Source of the DNA: Thermoflexales bacterium
GTDB taxonomy: Bacteria; Chloroflexota; Anaerolineae; B4-G1; SLSP01
Reading direction: 5' to 3'
Length of the DNA: 38,029 nt
NCBI GenBank assembly: GCA_007125545.1
Contig: SLDA01000389.1
Span: 1 to 38,029, forward strand
Shown here piece after piece: positions 17,101-25,351 of this stretch; position 1 is the first letter of the stretch; each line of letters begins with the position of its first letter. The notes beneath the pieces are model-generated. The model had not been told where the DNA came from. It searched no databases and worked only from the letters and a program-made list of their open reading frames with translations. Made by a program: the position numbers and the translations under genes.

Positions 17101-17494
17101 ATTCTACACCCTTTGGGCGCGCGCCGTCTCCCCGGTGACGGTGGACGATCTACCGGCAAGGGTGACCTTTGGAATAGACCGCAAGGCGCCGGGCGCCGTA
17201 TCGGTCGTCGCCCCAACCGGCGGTGTTACGGTGAGCGGGCCCCTGGTCACGCTCGTCTGGGGAACGTTGCCTCCGGATGGAGGCTCGCCCATACACTATG
17301 AGATAGAGTTGGACTATGGTCGCGTCTATCGCAATGTGCCGGGGAGTCCAACCGATGTGGTGCCACGGGCAGGGGCGCGTAGCTGGCGCGTTCGTGCCGT
17401 CGATGCAGCGGGCAATGCCGGACTATGGAGCTCGTGGAGCCAGTTTGTGGTTGAGGTGGAGGAGGTTTTCCTACCGCTGCTGCTGCGGCATTAG
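14120..17494 (+). CDS. Large secreted amidase-like protein with split Amidase_3 domain, golvesin-like insert and FLPLL tail
   Basis: A 1124-residue exported protein with a signal peptide (1-26, ending AASAS). An N-acetylmuramoyl-L-alanine amidase (Amidase_3) domain is present in two parts: YISAGHGW with His173 and GFIEDHNN with Glu194, then, after a golvesin C-terminal-like carbohydrate-binding type domain (about 240-355), ISWHSNG with His450 and LLEIAFHDH with Glu532. All four zinc/catalytic positions are thus kept, so hydrolysis of peptidoglycan or a related amide is likely. A fibronectin type III domain (about 575-670), a GATase-like alpha/beta region (about 671-915) and Ig-like/Fn3 modules follow. 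The end reads VFLPLLLRH, like the tail of the propeller protein at 2187. Upstream AGGAGGACATCCA gives a good ribosome site. Its stop overlaps the convergent gene by 4 bases. Confidence 0.8.
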   Translation: MDKRLWRLVTLGLVVLSGLAFPAASASVKISSPVGFAPIEPRPVTIDEEELEAVLGQAALDVRSARVEGEELTICLHVSVEELAAGGWLGIESVTEAVRLAMTEVAWTTLHVEAWDEAQGRCRALSSFAPEEPVSGAPIVETPLLSEPAAAAALSAEFPKSLHGKTVYISAGHGWFYNGSRWRTQRPVYQGFIEDHNNAEVVTQYLIPYLENAGATVVPVRERDWSATALIANNDQGAPIYTESGSWSMGAHGAGGYDGGSYRYADAQSGSTTATAQWRLSVPSSGTYAVYAWVYPGSNRIPDATYTVAHAGGSTKVVLDQRVMPQTWRYLGTFPFYGGEATVTLDNRTSSGGGVVVADAIRLGGGTFNTLAGIPLLAPATSYSPSTPPDSAPNKPWWETSTFYWAQRMGFNPSHWSYFNDVVGRPLFARWHQRVAGTDAVNNAVYISWHSNGWNGTVRGTESYIHNGSTHPVTPGSAALQAAVHDELIRDIRAGWDPAWLDRGKKRANLGELRMLWDPEHEHARIPGVLLEIAFHDHPEDANALKEPLFNQLAARAVYQGIVKYFNAVGQPGDLVLAPEPPDALRVQNVGGGAVRVAWAPSPTDNVGLRGSAATGYRVYTSPDGFAWGEPYRVSGTELTLSNLTLGQTVYVRVTATNAGGESFPTEILGARVGQPSLLIVNGFDLLCRSGRIVEDDPVERVNLRMWLDQMNSRAYVVHHGQAVPTGYAWDSASNEAVSRGQVALAGYGIVNWILGEEAPEPLSQTERNLLKSYLTSNRALLISGSEYAWDLEAQGRDPDFLHHYLYTGYVANDAGTRTVRPTGTGIFAGLADLHFDAPGEYTVDSPDVLRPYPGSGAEVALTYVGGTAGGGAAAIQHAVPVAGGISCRRVVALGFPFESLRPAERAAVMERALSYLDCAVNTRISSPEEGRYYASTPEFTGSVLGPDVTEVELQLRGEHGLYWTPSGWSPVPTWVPALPPPEAWRRQFVLEDGFYTLWARAVSPVTVDDLPARVTFGIDRKAPGAVSVVAPTGGVTVSGPLVTLVWGTLPPDGGSPIHYEIELDYGRVYRNVPGSPTDVVPRAGARSWRVRAVDAAGNAGLWSSWSQFVVEVEEVFLPLLLRH

Positions 17495-18399
17495 CGTTGC
17501 GGATGTAGTTTTACACCGGTGGACGCGGATATACGCGACCAGTCCCACAGCCAGTAGGCAAGGCCGCCCCAGGGCTGCCAGCGCTCGAAGAAACGCCGGA
17601 CGGCGTCGGGATCGGTCTCGGCGTCGCCGGCCTGGACCTTGCCCATCCGGCGCTGAGCCAATGTGTCGTTGGGGATGTAATCGTAGCGCCCCAGGCTGAG
17701 CATTAGCAGTCCGAGGCTCTCCGCCTCCAGGCTGAAAACCCGGGTGAGCGACAGGGCGAGGTCGTCCGCGGACCACGGACGCTGAACTAGCGCCTCCATC
17801 TCATCTGTCTGTTGGTGGAAGATGCGGGCGAGCTGCTCTACGCGTTCGATAACCGGGCGTGCCAGCAGATCCTCAAGCAGATCTGTATCATGGAGCACGC
17901 GCTCCGGGGTTGGGAAAGTGTGCAGTGTGGGGTTGCTTGGTAGGGGATCTCCCAGGCGGTCGACCAGACCGGCGACGAGTTCCCAGCTCAGGGTGTCGCG
18001 ATCAGTACGGGTTGCCATCGTAGCCGTGAGAACATCCTCGAACAGGGTTGCACCCCGTATTAGCCGAGCCCCGACGCGTCTGGTAGCGTCCAGATACTCT
18101 GTGTGGCGCGCCAACCGCAAGAACGGTTCGCAATTCTCTTCCATCCGCAGCATACGCCAGACCTTGGCGCTGGCTTCCTCGATCTCCTGCCCGGAGAGTT
18201 GTGTTTCTGTGTTGAGGACCAGGCCTGCCGGCGCCTGATAGAGCGTGAGTCCGATGGCTGCGTTGGTACTGAGGTGCTCCACACGATGAAGCTGAGTGCC
18301 CAGGGTGTGTATGTGAAAGGGTGGGTAGAGCAGCCATCCGGAGCGTTGGATGGCGGAGCGTAGTGAGAAGGCGTCAGGTGTCGACAATAGCCAGTGCAT
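17491..18399 (-). CDS. HhH-GPD DNA glycosylase-like protein with degenerate HhH motif
   Basis: A 302-residue protein that follows the plan of Chloroflexi AlkA/OGG1-type glycosylases: an N-terminal beta domain (1-90), GARLIRGATLFEDVLTATM (about 110-130), TFPTPERVL, and the C-terminal LGRYDYIPNDTLAQRR with FFERWQPWGGLAYWLWDWS. The Asp at 245 (IPND) occupies the place of the catalytic Asp. However, the helix-hairpin-helix turn, normally G-[IV]-G-PxxA, reads FSLEAESL here, so the glycines that contact DNA phosphate are gone. It may be a glycosylase with altered DNA contact, or a non-catalytic relative. Start ATG has AGAGGGG five bases upstream. It converges on the amidase gene; the two stop codons overlap at 17491-17494. 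Nothing else here shows its partner. Confidence 0.6.
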   Translation of the reverse strand: MHWLLSTPDAFSLRSAIQRSGWLLYPPFHIHTLGTQLHRVEHLSTNAAIGLTLYQAPAGLVLNTETQLSGQEIEEASAKVWRMLRMEENCEPFLRLARHTEYLDATRRVGARLIRGATLFEDVLTATMATRTDRDTLSWELVAGLVDRLGDPLPSNPTLHTFPTPERVLHDTDLLEDLLARPVIERVEQLARIFHQQTDEMEALVQRPWSADDLALSLTRVFSLEAESLGLLMLSLGRYDYIPNDTLAQRRMGKVQAGDAETDPDAVRRFFERWQPWGGLAYWLWDWSRISASTGVKLHPQR

Positions 18400-18563
18400 G
18401 CATACCCCTCTTGGCTCTTAGCATACCACGAGCGCAGATTCTTAGGGGTTTCGAGCGAGTTACAGTTTGGTAACACGGGTAACCCGCATGCAGACACAAT
18501 GGATGGGGGCGTACCGGGACGAGGGTACAACATGCTGTACCCTCGTCCCGGCGGAGAGAAGAC
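18400..18563. other. Intergenic region with GTTAC/GTAAC boxes
   Basis: Between the glycosylase-like gene and the phosphohexomutase gene. It contains an inverted pair GTTAC (18459-18463) and GTAAC, then GGTAACACGGGTAACC (18469-18484), a direct repeat of GGTAAC-type boxes, which could be a binding site upstream of the minus-strand glycosylase-like gene. TGGTATGCT on the minus strand near 18417-18425 resembles an extended -10. A long hairpin follows at 18514-18551. Confidence 0.3.
18514..18551 (-). terminator. Long perfect hairpin downstream of the phosphohexomutase gene
   Basis: CCGGGACGAGGGTACA (18514-18529) and its exact complement (18536-18551) flank a 6-base loop, giving a perfect 16-bp stem 12 bases after the stop of the minus-strand gene. 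No T-run follows, so it may stop transcription in another way or protect the mRNA 3' end. Confidence 0.55.
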
Positions 18564-19991
18564 TCAGTCCTTCAAGCCGGCGAGTTCGAGGCCGCCCTGC
18601 AGGACCGGATCTACCAGAGCTTGGTCCGTGACCTCGCAGTAGACACGAATGATCGGTTCCGTACCCGAGAAGCGGATCAGGAGCCAGCCCTTCTCGCCCA
18701 ACTCGTACTTATAGCCATCAAGGGTAATCTTCGCCGTGACCGGCAGCCCGGCGATGGTGTCGGGATCGGTATCGTCGAGGCGGGCCCGGGCCTGCGGGCG
18801 TTTCTCGGCAGGGAAGCGGACGTCGATGCGGTCGTAATAGTAGGTCTGCCCCAGCTTGTCGAAGAGGGCGGCAACCAGTTGCGAGGGTGACTTGCCCGTC
18901 TTGAGCATCATGTCCAGGAAGTACAGGTTGCCCAGGATGCCGTCGCGCTCGGGCATATTGCCGCGGAAGGCATAGCCGCCACTCTCTTCTCCGCCAATCA
19001 GTGCGTTCGTTTCGATGAACTTGGGTGCGACATACTTGAACCCCACGCCGGTCTTGTGAACCTCGACGCCGTATATTTCGCCCAGACGATCCAGCATCGA
19101 GGTGGTCGAGACGGTCTTCACGATGGGGCCCCGCTCGCCGCGTATCTCCAGCAGATAGTAGGCAAGGAGGCCGTAGGCACGCAGTTGGTCGATGTAGGTG
19201 CCGTTCTCATCTCCGATGCCCATCCGGTCGGCGTCACCGTCGCAGATGAGGAGGACGTCGGCGCCCAACTCGGTTGTGCGCTTTAGGGCGGGCGTGATGT
19301 TGGGCTCAATGGGTTCAGGTCGCGCCATGTTCGGAAAGAGAGGATTGTGATCGCCGTGGATCTCCCAGACGGTCGTGCTGCCCTTACCGATGAGGCGGGG
19401 AAACCATCCCGCAGCATTCCCCCACATAGGCTCAACCAGGATCTTGAGGTCCGTGTTGCTCAGCGATTCGAGATCGACCAACTGGCTGAGGTGCTCGATA
19501 TAGGCACGGTCGGGATTGTAGCGTTCGATGAGTGACGCCTCCTCTGCTTGATCGATCGACATTCGCTTGACCCGATCGACGTCGTCGGGGATGTACGCTT
19601 CAATCTCGTCGAGTCCCTCGGGCGCAATCGCTGCGCCGCGCGGATCGCGCACCTTGAAGCCGTTGTCAGTTGGCGGGTTGTGGCTCGCGGTGATGTTGAT
19701 CGCTCCGCCGGCACCCCGCTCCGCGGTTGTGTAGCTGATCACGGGGGTGGGGGAGTAATGAGACAGCAGCCAAACCCGGATGTCGTTGGCCGCCATCACC
19801 TCTGCCGCCGCCTCGGCGAAGAGATCCGAGCTGAAACGCCGGTCGTGTCCTACGACCACGCCCTTCCCGGCGAGATCGTGCTCTTTCATATATTGGGCAA
19901 ATGCTTGCGTTACCCGACGGACATTGTCAAAGGTGTAGTCCTCGGCGATCATCCCCCGCCATCCGTCAGTGCCGAACTTAATCGCTTTCAT
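18564..19991 (-). CDS. Phosphoglucomutase/phosphomannomutase
   Basis: A 475-residue alpha-D-phosphohexomutase with all four signature sites: the phosphoserine loop TASHNP (Ser103), the metal loop DGDADR (251-256), the sugar loop GGEESGG (333-339) and the phosphate loop RFSGTEP (440-446). It interconverts hexose 1- and 6-phosphates. The family is slightly longer in other groups; this one is complete. AAGGAAGG just before the ATG serves as ribosome site. It lies 105 bases after gmd in the same direction, so making mannose 1-phosphate for GDP-mannose is a reasonable role, but glucose or glucosamine specificity cannot be excluded. No GDP-mannose pyrophosphorylase is in the window. It could be transcribed with rmd and gmd; I saw no convincing promoter in the 105-base gap. 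Confidence 0.93.
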   Translation of the reverse strand: MKAIKFGTDGWRGMIAEDYTFDNVRRVTQAFAQYMKEHDLAGKGVVVGHDRRFSSDLFAEAAAEVMAANDIRVWLLSHYSPTPVISYTTAERGAGGAINITASHNPPTDNGFKVRDPRGAAIAPEGLDEIEAYIPDDVDRVKRMSIDQAEEASLIERYNPDRAYIEHLSQLVDLESLSNTDLKILVEPMWGNAAGWFPRLIGKGSTTVWEIHGDHNPLFPNMARPEPIEPNITPALKRTTELGADVLLICDGDADRMGIGDENGTYIDQLRAYGLLAYYLLEIRGERGPIVKTVSTTSMLDRLGEIYGVEVHKTGVGFKYVAPKFIETNALIGGEESGGYAFRGNMPERDGILGNLYFLDMMLKTGKSPSQLVAALFDKLGQTYYYDRIDVRFPAEKRPQARARLDDTDPDTIAGLPVTAKITLDGYKYELGEKGWLLIRFSGTEPIIRVYCEVTDQALVDPVLQGGLELAGLKD

Positions 19992-20096
19992 CGTTACCTT
20001 CCTTATTCGCTACACTACTCACATCGCTACGCACACTGCTATGCAGTTCTGCGCGTTCTTGGCGTCCGCAAATCCTGACGTGCTTCCCTGACCAGC

Positions 20097-21131
<1,035 letters not shown>

Positions 21132-22112
21132 CTAATTCTGCGGATCTGGTTGCAGCACGCGCTGCCGCCACTCGGCGAGCACGTCTGCGATTGTTTGTGT
21201 GAGTGGAATCTCCGGCTGCCACCCCGTGTCCTGGGCCAGTTTCTTGGCGCTGCCGTAGATGACGGGAATGTCGGAGGGGCGATACCGCTCCGGGTCTGTA
21301 CGTACCTCGATCGCCGTTGTGGCCATCTTCAGCAGCGTATCCATTAGGGATTGGACGGTGTGGGCTTCACCTGAAGCAATATTGTAGACCTCGCCGTCGC
21401 GCCCCTGGTCAAGGATCAACCGATAAGCACGGACCACGTCGCGGACATCGGTGAAGTCACGCGCCGGTGTCAAATTGCCCACATAGAGGACCGGCTCTCG
21501 TTTGCCGGCTTCGATCTCGGCGACCTGGCTCGCGAAGGCCGCGAGCACAAAGCGCGATGATTGTCCCGGTCCGATGTGGTTGAAAGGCCTCGTCCGCACG
21601 ATGGGCAGTCCGTGGCTAATGTAGTACTGGTATCCCATCACGTCCTGTGTGACTTTGCTCACGCTGTAGGGATTCTCGGGGCGCAGCGGATGATCCTCCG
21701 TTAGCGGCAGCTCTCGGGCTGAGGCCCGTCCGTACTCCTCGCCCGAGCCTATGATCAGAATCCGCGGCCTCAGCCCGAGTGCCACACAGCTCTCCAGCAG
21801 ATTCAACTGCCCGAGGATGTTGTTCTCTAGCGTCTCCCATGGATTTGCGTAGGCGGTGGGAATGTGGGATTGTGCCGCAAGGTGCACGATGCAGTCGGGC
21901 TCGACTTCCGAGATCAGGCGGTCCGTTGCTGCACGATCACGCAGGTCGAGCGCGTAGAAACGCTCCCGGGGGGCTTTGCCGGCTTCGCTTTCCGGCGACT
22001 CAGGCGGCTGGGGATAGACGGTACCGGCGATTTGCCAGTCGGTGAAGGTTAGCAAGTAGCGGCGCAGGTGCGCGCCGACGAAGCCCGTTGCACCGGTGAT
22101 TAATATGCGCAT
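21132..22112 (-). CDS. rmd: GDP-4-dehydro-6-deoxy-D-mannose reductase (NAD-dependent epimerase/dehydratase family)
   Basis: A 326-residue reductase. The glycine motif is GATGFVG (7-13) and the catalytic pair is Tyr149/Lys153 in YSVSK. RTRPFNHIGPGQ and the EEYG motif are typical of Rmd proteins, which reduce the Gmd product to GDP-D-rhamnose. The start ATG at 22112 is preferred because GGGGG lies five bases upstream; the four-codon longer reading starts inside that site. The neighbouring gmd supports the assignment. GDP-L-fucose synthase or dTDP-glucose-type epimerases are less likely because of the motif set. A strong promoter lies at 22192-22219. Confidence 0.85.
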   Translation of the reverse strand: MRILITGATGFVGAHLRRYLLTFTDWQIAGTVYPQPPESPESEAGKAPRERFYALDLRDRAATDRLISEVEPDCIVHLAAQSHIPTAYANPWETLENNILGQLNLLESCVALGLRPRILIIGSGEEYGRASARELPLTEDHPLRPENPYSVSKVTQDVMGYQYYISHGLPIVRTRPFNHIGPGQSSRFVLAAFASQVAEIEAGKREPVLYVGNLTPARDFTDVRDVVRAYRLILDQGRDGEVYNIASGEAHTVQSLMDTLLKMATTAIEVRTDPERYRPSDIPVIYGSAKKLAQDTGWQPEIPLTQTIADVLAEWRQRVLQPDPQN

Positions 22113-22191
22113 GGCAACCCCCAAGGTTTGCTGAACTCTGCCGGCAGTCCCAGCTCCCTACCGCCCCCGCCTTGTGGACTGCATTATGTGT

Positions 22192-22219
22192 ATTATAGTC
22201 CCTACCCGTGGGTTGCCAA
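22192..22219 (-). promoter_or_regulatory. Sigma-70 promoter for the rmd-gmd (phosphohexomutase) operon
   Basis: On the minus strand TTGGCA (22219-22214), a 16-base spacer and a perfect TATAAT (22197-22192). It begins right after the stop of the upstream lipoprotein gene (22227), so the GDP-rhamnose genes have their own transcript with a leader of about 70 bases. Confidence 0.65.
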
Positions 22220-22226
22220 AGCTTAT

Positions 22227-23816
22227 TCATCTCCAGCGAATCTGGCTGACGTCGCCTTCGTCGGTCACCCTCTCCGCTACGGCTTCACCCTGCTCCAGCA
22301 CGTAGATGTCGCCGAACTCAATGAAGGCCACGGTCGTGCCGTCGGGGCTCCAGGTCCACACCGGCAGCGCCAACCCATTGCCGCTCTCGCCTCCGTACAG
22401 GAGTCGCTGATTCGATCCGTCGCGGTCGATCAGGTGTAGGGTATACCGGCTAGTCGCGCTCTCGTAGGGCATAATCGCTCGACCAAAGAGCAGGTGATCA
22501 CCCTCCGGAGACGCTTGTGGGACCGCCCACATCCCGACCTCCAACGCTAGTGTCGCACTGTAGGCTCCCGTCTGCTCGATGATGGCGAGGTTGAAGACCG
22601 GGCTCTCCTCTGGATTATCGCCGCTCGCGACGTGGATGACGCTGAGCAGGAAATCGCCGTCGTGCGTCCATTTGACATCCGGATTCCAGGCCCAACTACT
22701 GAAAGTTCGGAAGGCCGGAAAAGTGAACAATACCGTGCGTTCTCCGTTACGGGCATTGACAACGCCGATGCTATCGGGGCGACTGTAGGCCAGCGTGCTG
22801 CCATCATGTGACCATACGTAACGGGTGCCCCACCAGCCGTAGCCGCTGCCCGCCTCAGGCTCGATGAGTTGCCTTCGCGACCCTAAAATCTCCTGTTCGG
22901 ACAGTGGGCCCTGCCATAGGTCATTGTTACCCCGCCAGCCAGGAGCTTGTTCCAGCACTTCCGCCGTACTCCAGGCTATGGCTTCGCCGCTCGGCGCCCA
23001 ATCAGCCCACAGGACGTCCGGGAGGTTGAGCGGCACAGCCTCTGCCGAGGCCACGGTCGTTCGGACGACCCAGAGTTCGTTGAGCTGTTCGGTTTCAGTC
23101 GTAGCTCGGGAGAAGAGCAACCTCTGCCCGTCGGGCGAGAGGGCAAACACACGCCCGTCCAGATCCCCGAAATAGGTCAGGCGGCGGCGCTGGAAGGAGC
23201 TATCACGTAGGATCCAGGCGTCCTGGTTGTTGAGATAAGCGAGCGTGCCCGTGACTCGGATGTTCTGCACCTGGGCTCGGGTCCCTATCAGCTTGACCTC
23301 GGGGCGGGGTTCCTGGACCATTTTCTCCTGAATTAGCGCCCGCTCGGCCTCCACACCATCCTCGAGTGTGATGCGATAGTGGTACTCAAGGAAGCCGGGT
23401 ACCCCCGACTGCAGGAGACGCGATTCCCCAGCGGGCACGGTGGCATCGCGAACGATCTGCTTCTCGAAGGGTAGGGTCTGGGTCACGACGAAGGTGCTCT
23501 GCGTCACACGGATCACGGTAACTGTCGCGCCGTCCACCAGCGCGCTCACCTCCGGTGGGGAGACGCGGTCCAGTTCTCCTATGGTCACGCCCGCCGACTG
23601 TAGCAGAGCCCTCACCGTCGTTGCGTCGGTCTCCAGCCGTTCCTGCTTTCCGTCGGCGACCAGAGTAACGCGCGTGCGCTGCGGGGCCAGAGCTAAGGGT
23701 GTTGCACACCCGGCGATCAGGAGTAACAGGACCATCCCGATGATGAGCCTATCGAGCTGCAAAGAGCACTGGCGCCTTGGTTCGGTTTCCATCACCCCGA
23801 GTCTGTCGTGCATCAT
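22227..23816 (-). CDS. Lipoprotein with YabE-like/G5 domains and beta-propeller repeats
   Basis: A 529-residue lipoprotein. The lipobox is LLIAGC with Cys37. Residues about 48-115 resemble the DUF348 ubiquitin-like module of YabE (VTLVADGKQERLETDATTVRALLQSAGV), followed by a G5-type domain (about 116-185, with KQIVRDATVPAGESRLLQSG). Both types are common in cell-wall-associated proteins. From about 200 to the end come TolB/PD40-like propeller blades (FALSPDGQRLLFSR, YVWSHDGSTLAY, WTWSPDGTTVAF). The start overlaps the stop of the preceding gene by 4 bases, so the two lipoproteins are translated together. Two adjacent ATG codons (23816, 23813) are possible starts. The function is unknown; the architecture suggests an exported scaffold that binds wall or glycan. 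Confidence 0.75.
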   Translation of the reverse strand: MMHDRLGVMETEPRRQCSLQLDRLIIGMVLLLLIAGCATPLALAPQRTRVTLVADGKQERLETDATTVRALLQSAGVTIGELDRVSPPEVSALVDGATVTVIRVTQSTFVVTQTLPFEKQIVRDATVPAGESRLLQSGVPGFLEYHYRITLEDGVEAERALIQEKMVQEPRPEVKLIGTRAQVQNIRVTGTLAYLNNQDAWILRDSSFQRRRLTYFGDLDGRVFALSPDGQRLLFSRATTETEQLNELWVVRTTVASAEAVPLNLPDVLWADWAPSGEAIAWSTAEVLEQAPGWRGNNDLWQGPLSEQEILGSRRQLIEPEAGSGYGWWGTRYVWSHDGSTLAYSRPDSIGVVNARNGERTVLFTFPAFRTFSSWAWNPDVKWTHDGDFLLSVIHVASGDNPEESPVFNLAIIEQTGAYSATLALEVGMWAVPQASPEGDHLLFGRAIMPYESATSRYTLHLIDRDGSNQRLLYGGESGNGLALPVWTWSPDGTTVAFIEFGDIYVLEQGEAVAERVTDEGDVSQIRWR

Positions 23817-25351
23817 TCATCTCCCACAGGCGCGAGGCCTGCGCCCCAAGTGAAGCTGTGGGCGCCCTGTAGCAGCGCGCGCACATCCCAGAGCGCCGAA
23901 GTTGGGAAGGTGCCCAGGTATGCCGGTGATTGGTGACCGTCGATGTAGAGAAAGGCCTCTCCATCCGGCGCCCAGACCAGTGTGCCATCGGCTTCGGGCA
24001 AGAGGACCAACGGCGTCAGTTCTCCCGAGAGGCTGTACGTGTACAGGCCAGACCAGATGCCCGGTACCGCCGGCTGGAGAAAGGATATTGTGTCTTCAAA
24101 GTCGGAGTTCATTCCCGAGTCCGCGAAGGGGCGGGGGGAGCGAGGGTGGAGGGGTATTGAGCCTGCTTGACATACGGGCTCCTGCGGATGTAACAGCTTT
24201 ATGGGTCCCGCGAGGTCGCGCGTTTCCGTAACCTGCAGGCAGCCCTGCGCGCCTGTGTCCCATAAGATCCAGAGTCGATCGCCGTTCCAGCTAGTGGCCA
24301 TCATGCAGTCGTCGCCGCAGAATGCGGAGGGAGCAACTGTGCCCAGTGCTACGCTCTCCGCAGCATGTGAGAGCAACAGCAGAGAGGCGGTCGGACCGCT
24401 ACCCTGCTCCAGCAGCAGCCACGCACCATCGGGCGACCAGGAGTGGAGACGGACCGTGTGGTTCCCAGCAACACCGAGCTGGCGTGCCTCCAGGGCAACC
24501 CTGGAGCGCTGCAGGGCCATCTCGGACCCCGGGGCGGGCTCGATCGGAACAGACCAGACGCCGCGAGCGTCAACGAACGCGGCATAGTCCTCGGTGGGCG
24601 AGAGCAGGAAGCCACCACAGCCCTGTCCGGAACCGCCCTGGCAGAGCGCCTCCACCTGCTGCAGCCCCCTCGGGTCGGTGACAGCGAGCGACAGCAACGT
24701 GGCCGTGCCCGGCTCAGGCAGGTCGGGCCCACTCGAGGGGTGCACGCCCCAGGCCAGATAGAAAAGGGTCGTGCCATCCTGTGTCAAAGCAAAGTGGGCG
24801 CCGTGCTCGTCGATGAGCCGCCCCGAGGTGGGGATGCGAGTCTGCTGCGCGGCTGTCTCGTGGTCCGGCGCACGATCGACCACGAAAAGCTCTCCGGCTT
24901 CCGTCACGTAGGCGATGTGGCGTCCATCCGGCGTGAGCTGATAGGCAGTGATGCGCCCGGCCTCGGGCGGAACCGGAATCGCTTGTGGACTCCCGCCTTC
25001 CGCCGGGCAGACCCACAATGAACCCTCGCGAATGAAGAGGAGATCCGCGGGCAGCGCGGGACAAAGCTCACCTGTCTCGGCGCTCGGCAGGGTCTGCACT
25101 CCGGCGGGAATCACGAGACTCGGTGGCAGCGTAGGGCTGGGGGTTGGGGTTGGCGACGGCGTCAATGTCGGCGTCGGCGTTGGCGTGAGCGTGGGCGTCG
25201 CGGTGGGCAGGATCGGCGTGCGGGTCGGCGTGGGTGTCGGTACCGGTTGGACATTCTGGCAGCCGGCCAGGGAGACGACGATGCCTATCGCGACGCACAG
25301 CGCTGCGAAGATGAGCCGCTCGTAGGCCCCGGATGCGTTAGGATGTTTCAT
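23813..25351 (-). CDS. Lipoprotein with Thr-Pro linker and beta-propeller repeats
   Basis: A 512-residue lipoprotein with lipobox VSLAGC (Cys31), a Thr-Pro linker (about 37-75) and a propeller-like body of repeats such as YQLTPDGRHIAYV, HSWSPDGAWLLLE and LVWAPDGEAFLYI. Several paired Cys residues suggest disulfides outside the cell. The gene begins inside the 3' end of the CCA-adding-type enzyme gene (14-base overlap) with no ribosome site of its own, so it depends on coupling. It overlaps the G5 lipoprotein gene by 4 bases. The two proteins share the propeller architecture but differ in the N-terminal module, and may work as a pair. No enzymatic motif was seen. Confidence 0.72.
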   Translation of the reverse strand: MKHPNASGAYERLIFAALCVAIGIVVSLAGCQNVQPVPTPTPTRTPILPTATPTLTPTPTPTLTPSPTPTPSPTLPPSLVIPAGVQTLPSAETGELCPALPADLLFIREGSLWVCPAEGGSPQAIPVPPEAGRITAYQLTPDGRHIAYVTEAGELFVVDRAPDHETAAQQTRIPTSGRLIDEHGAHFALTQDGTTLFYLAWGVHPSSGPDLPEPGTATLLSLAVTDPRGLQQVEALCQGGSGQGCGGFLLSPTEDYAAFVDARGVWSVPIEPAPGSEMALQRSRVALEARQLGVAGNHTVRLHSWSPDGAWLLLEQGSGPTASLLLLSHAAESVALGTVAPSAFCGDDCMMATSWNGDRLWILWDTGAQGCLQVTETRDLAGPIKLLHPQEPVCQAGSIPLHPRSPRPFADSGMNSDFEDTISFLQPAVPGIWSGLYTYSLSGELTPLVLLPEADGTLVWAPDGEAFLYIDGHQSPAYLGTFPTSALWDVRALLQGAHSFTWGAGLAPVGDE

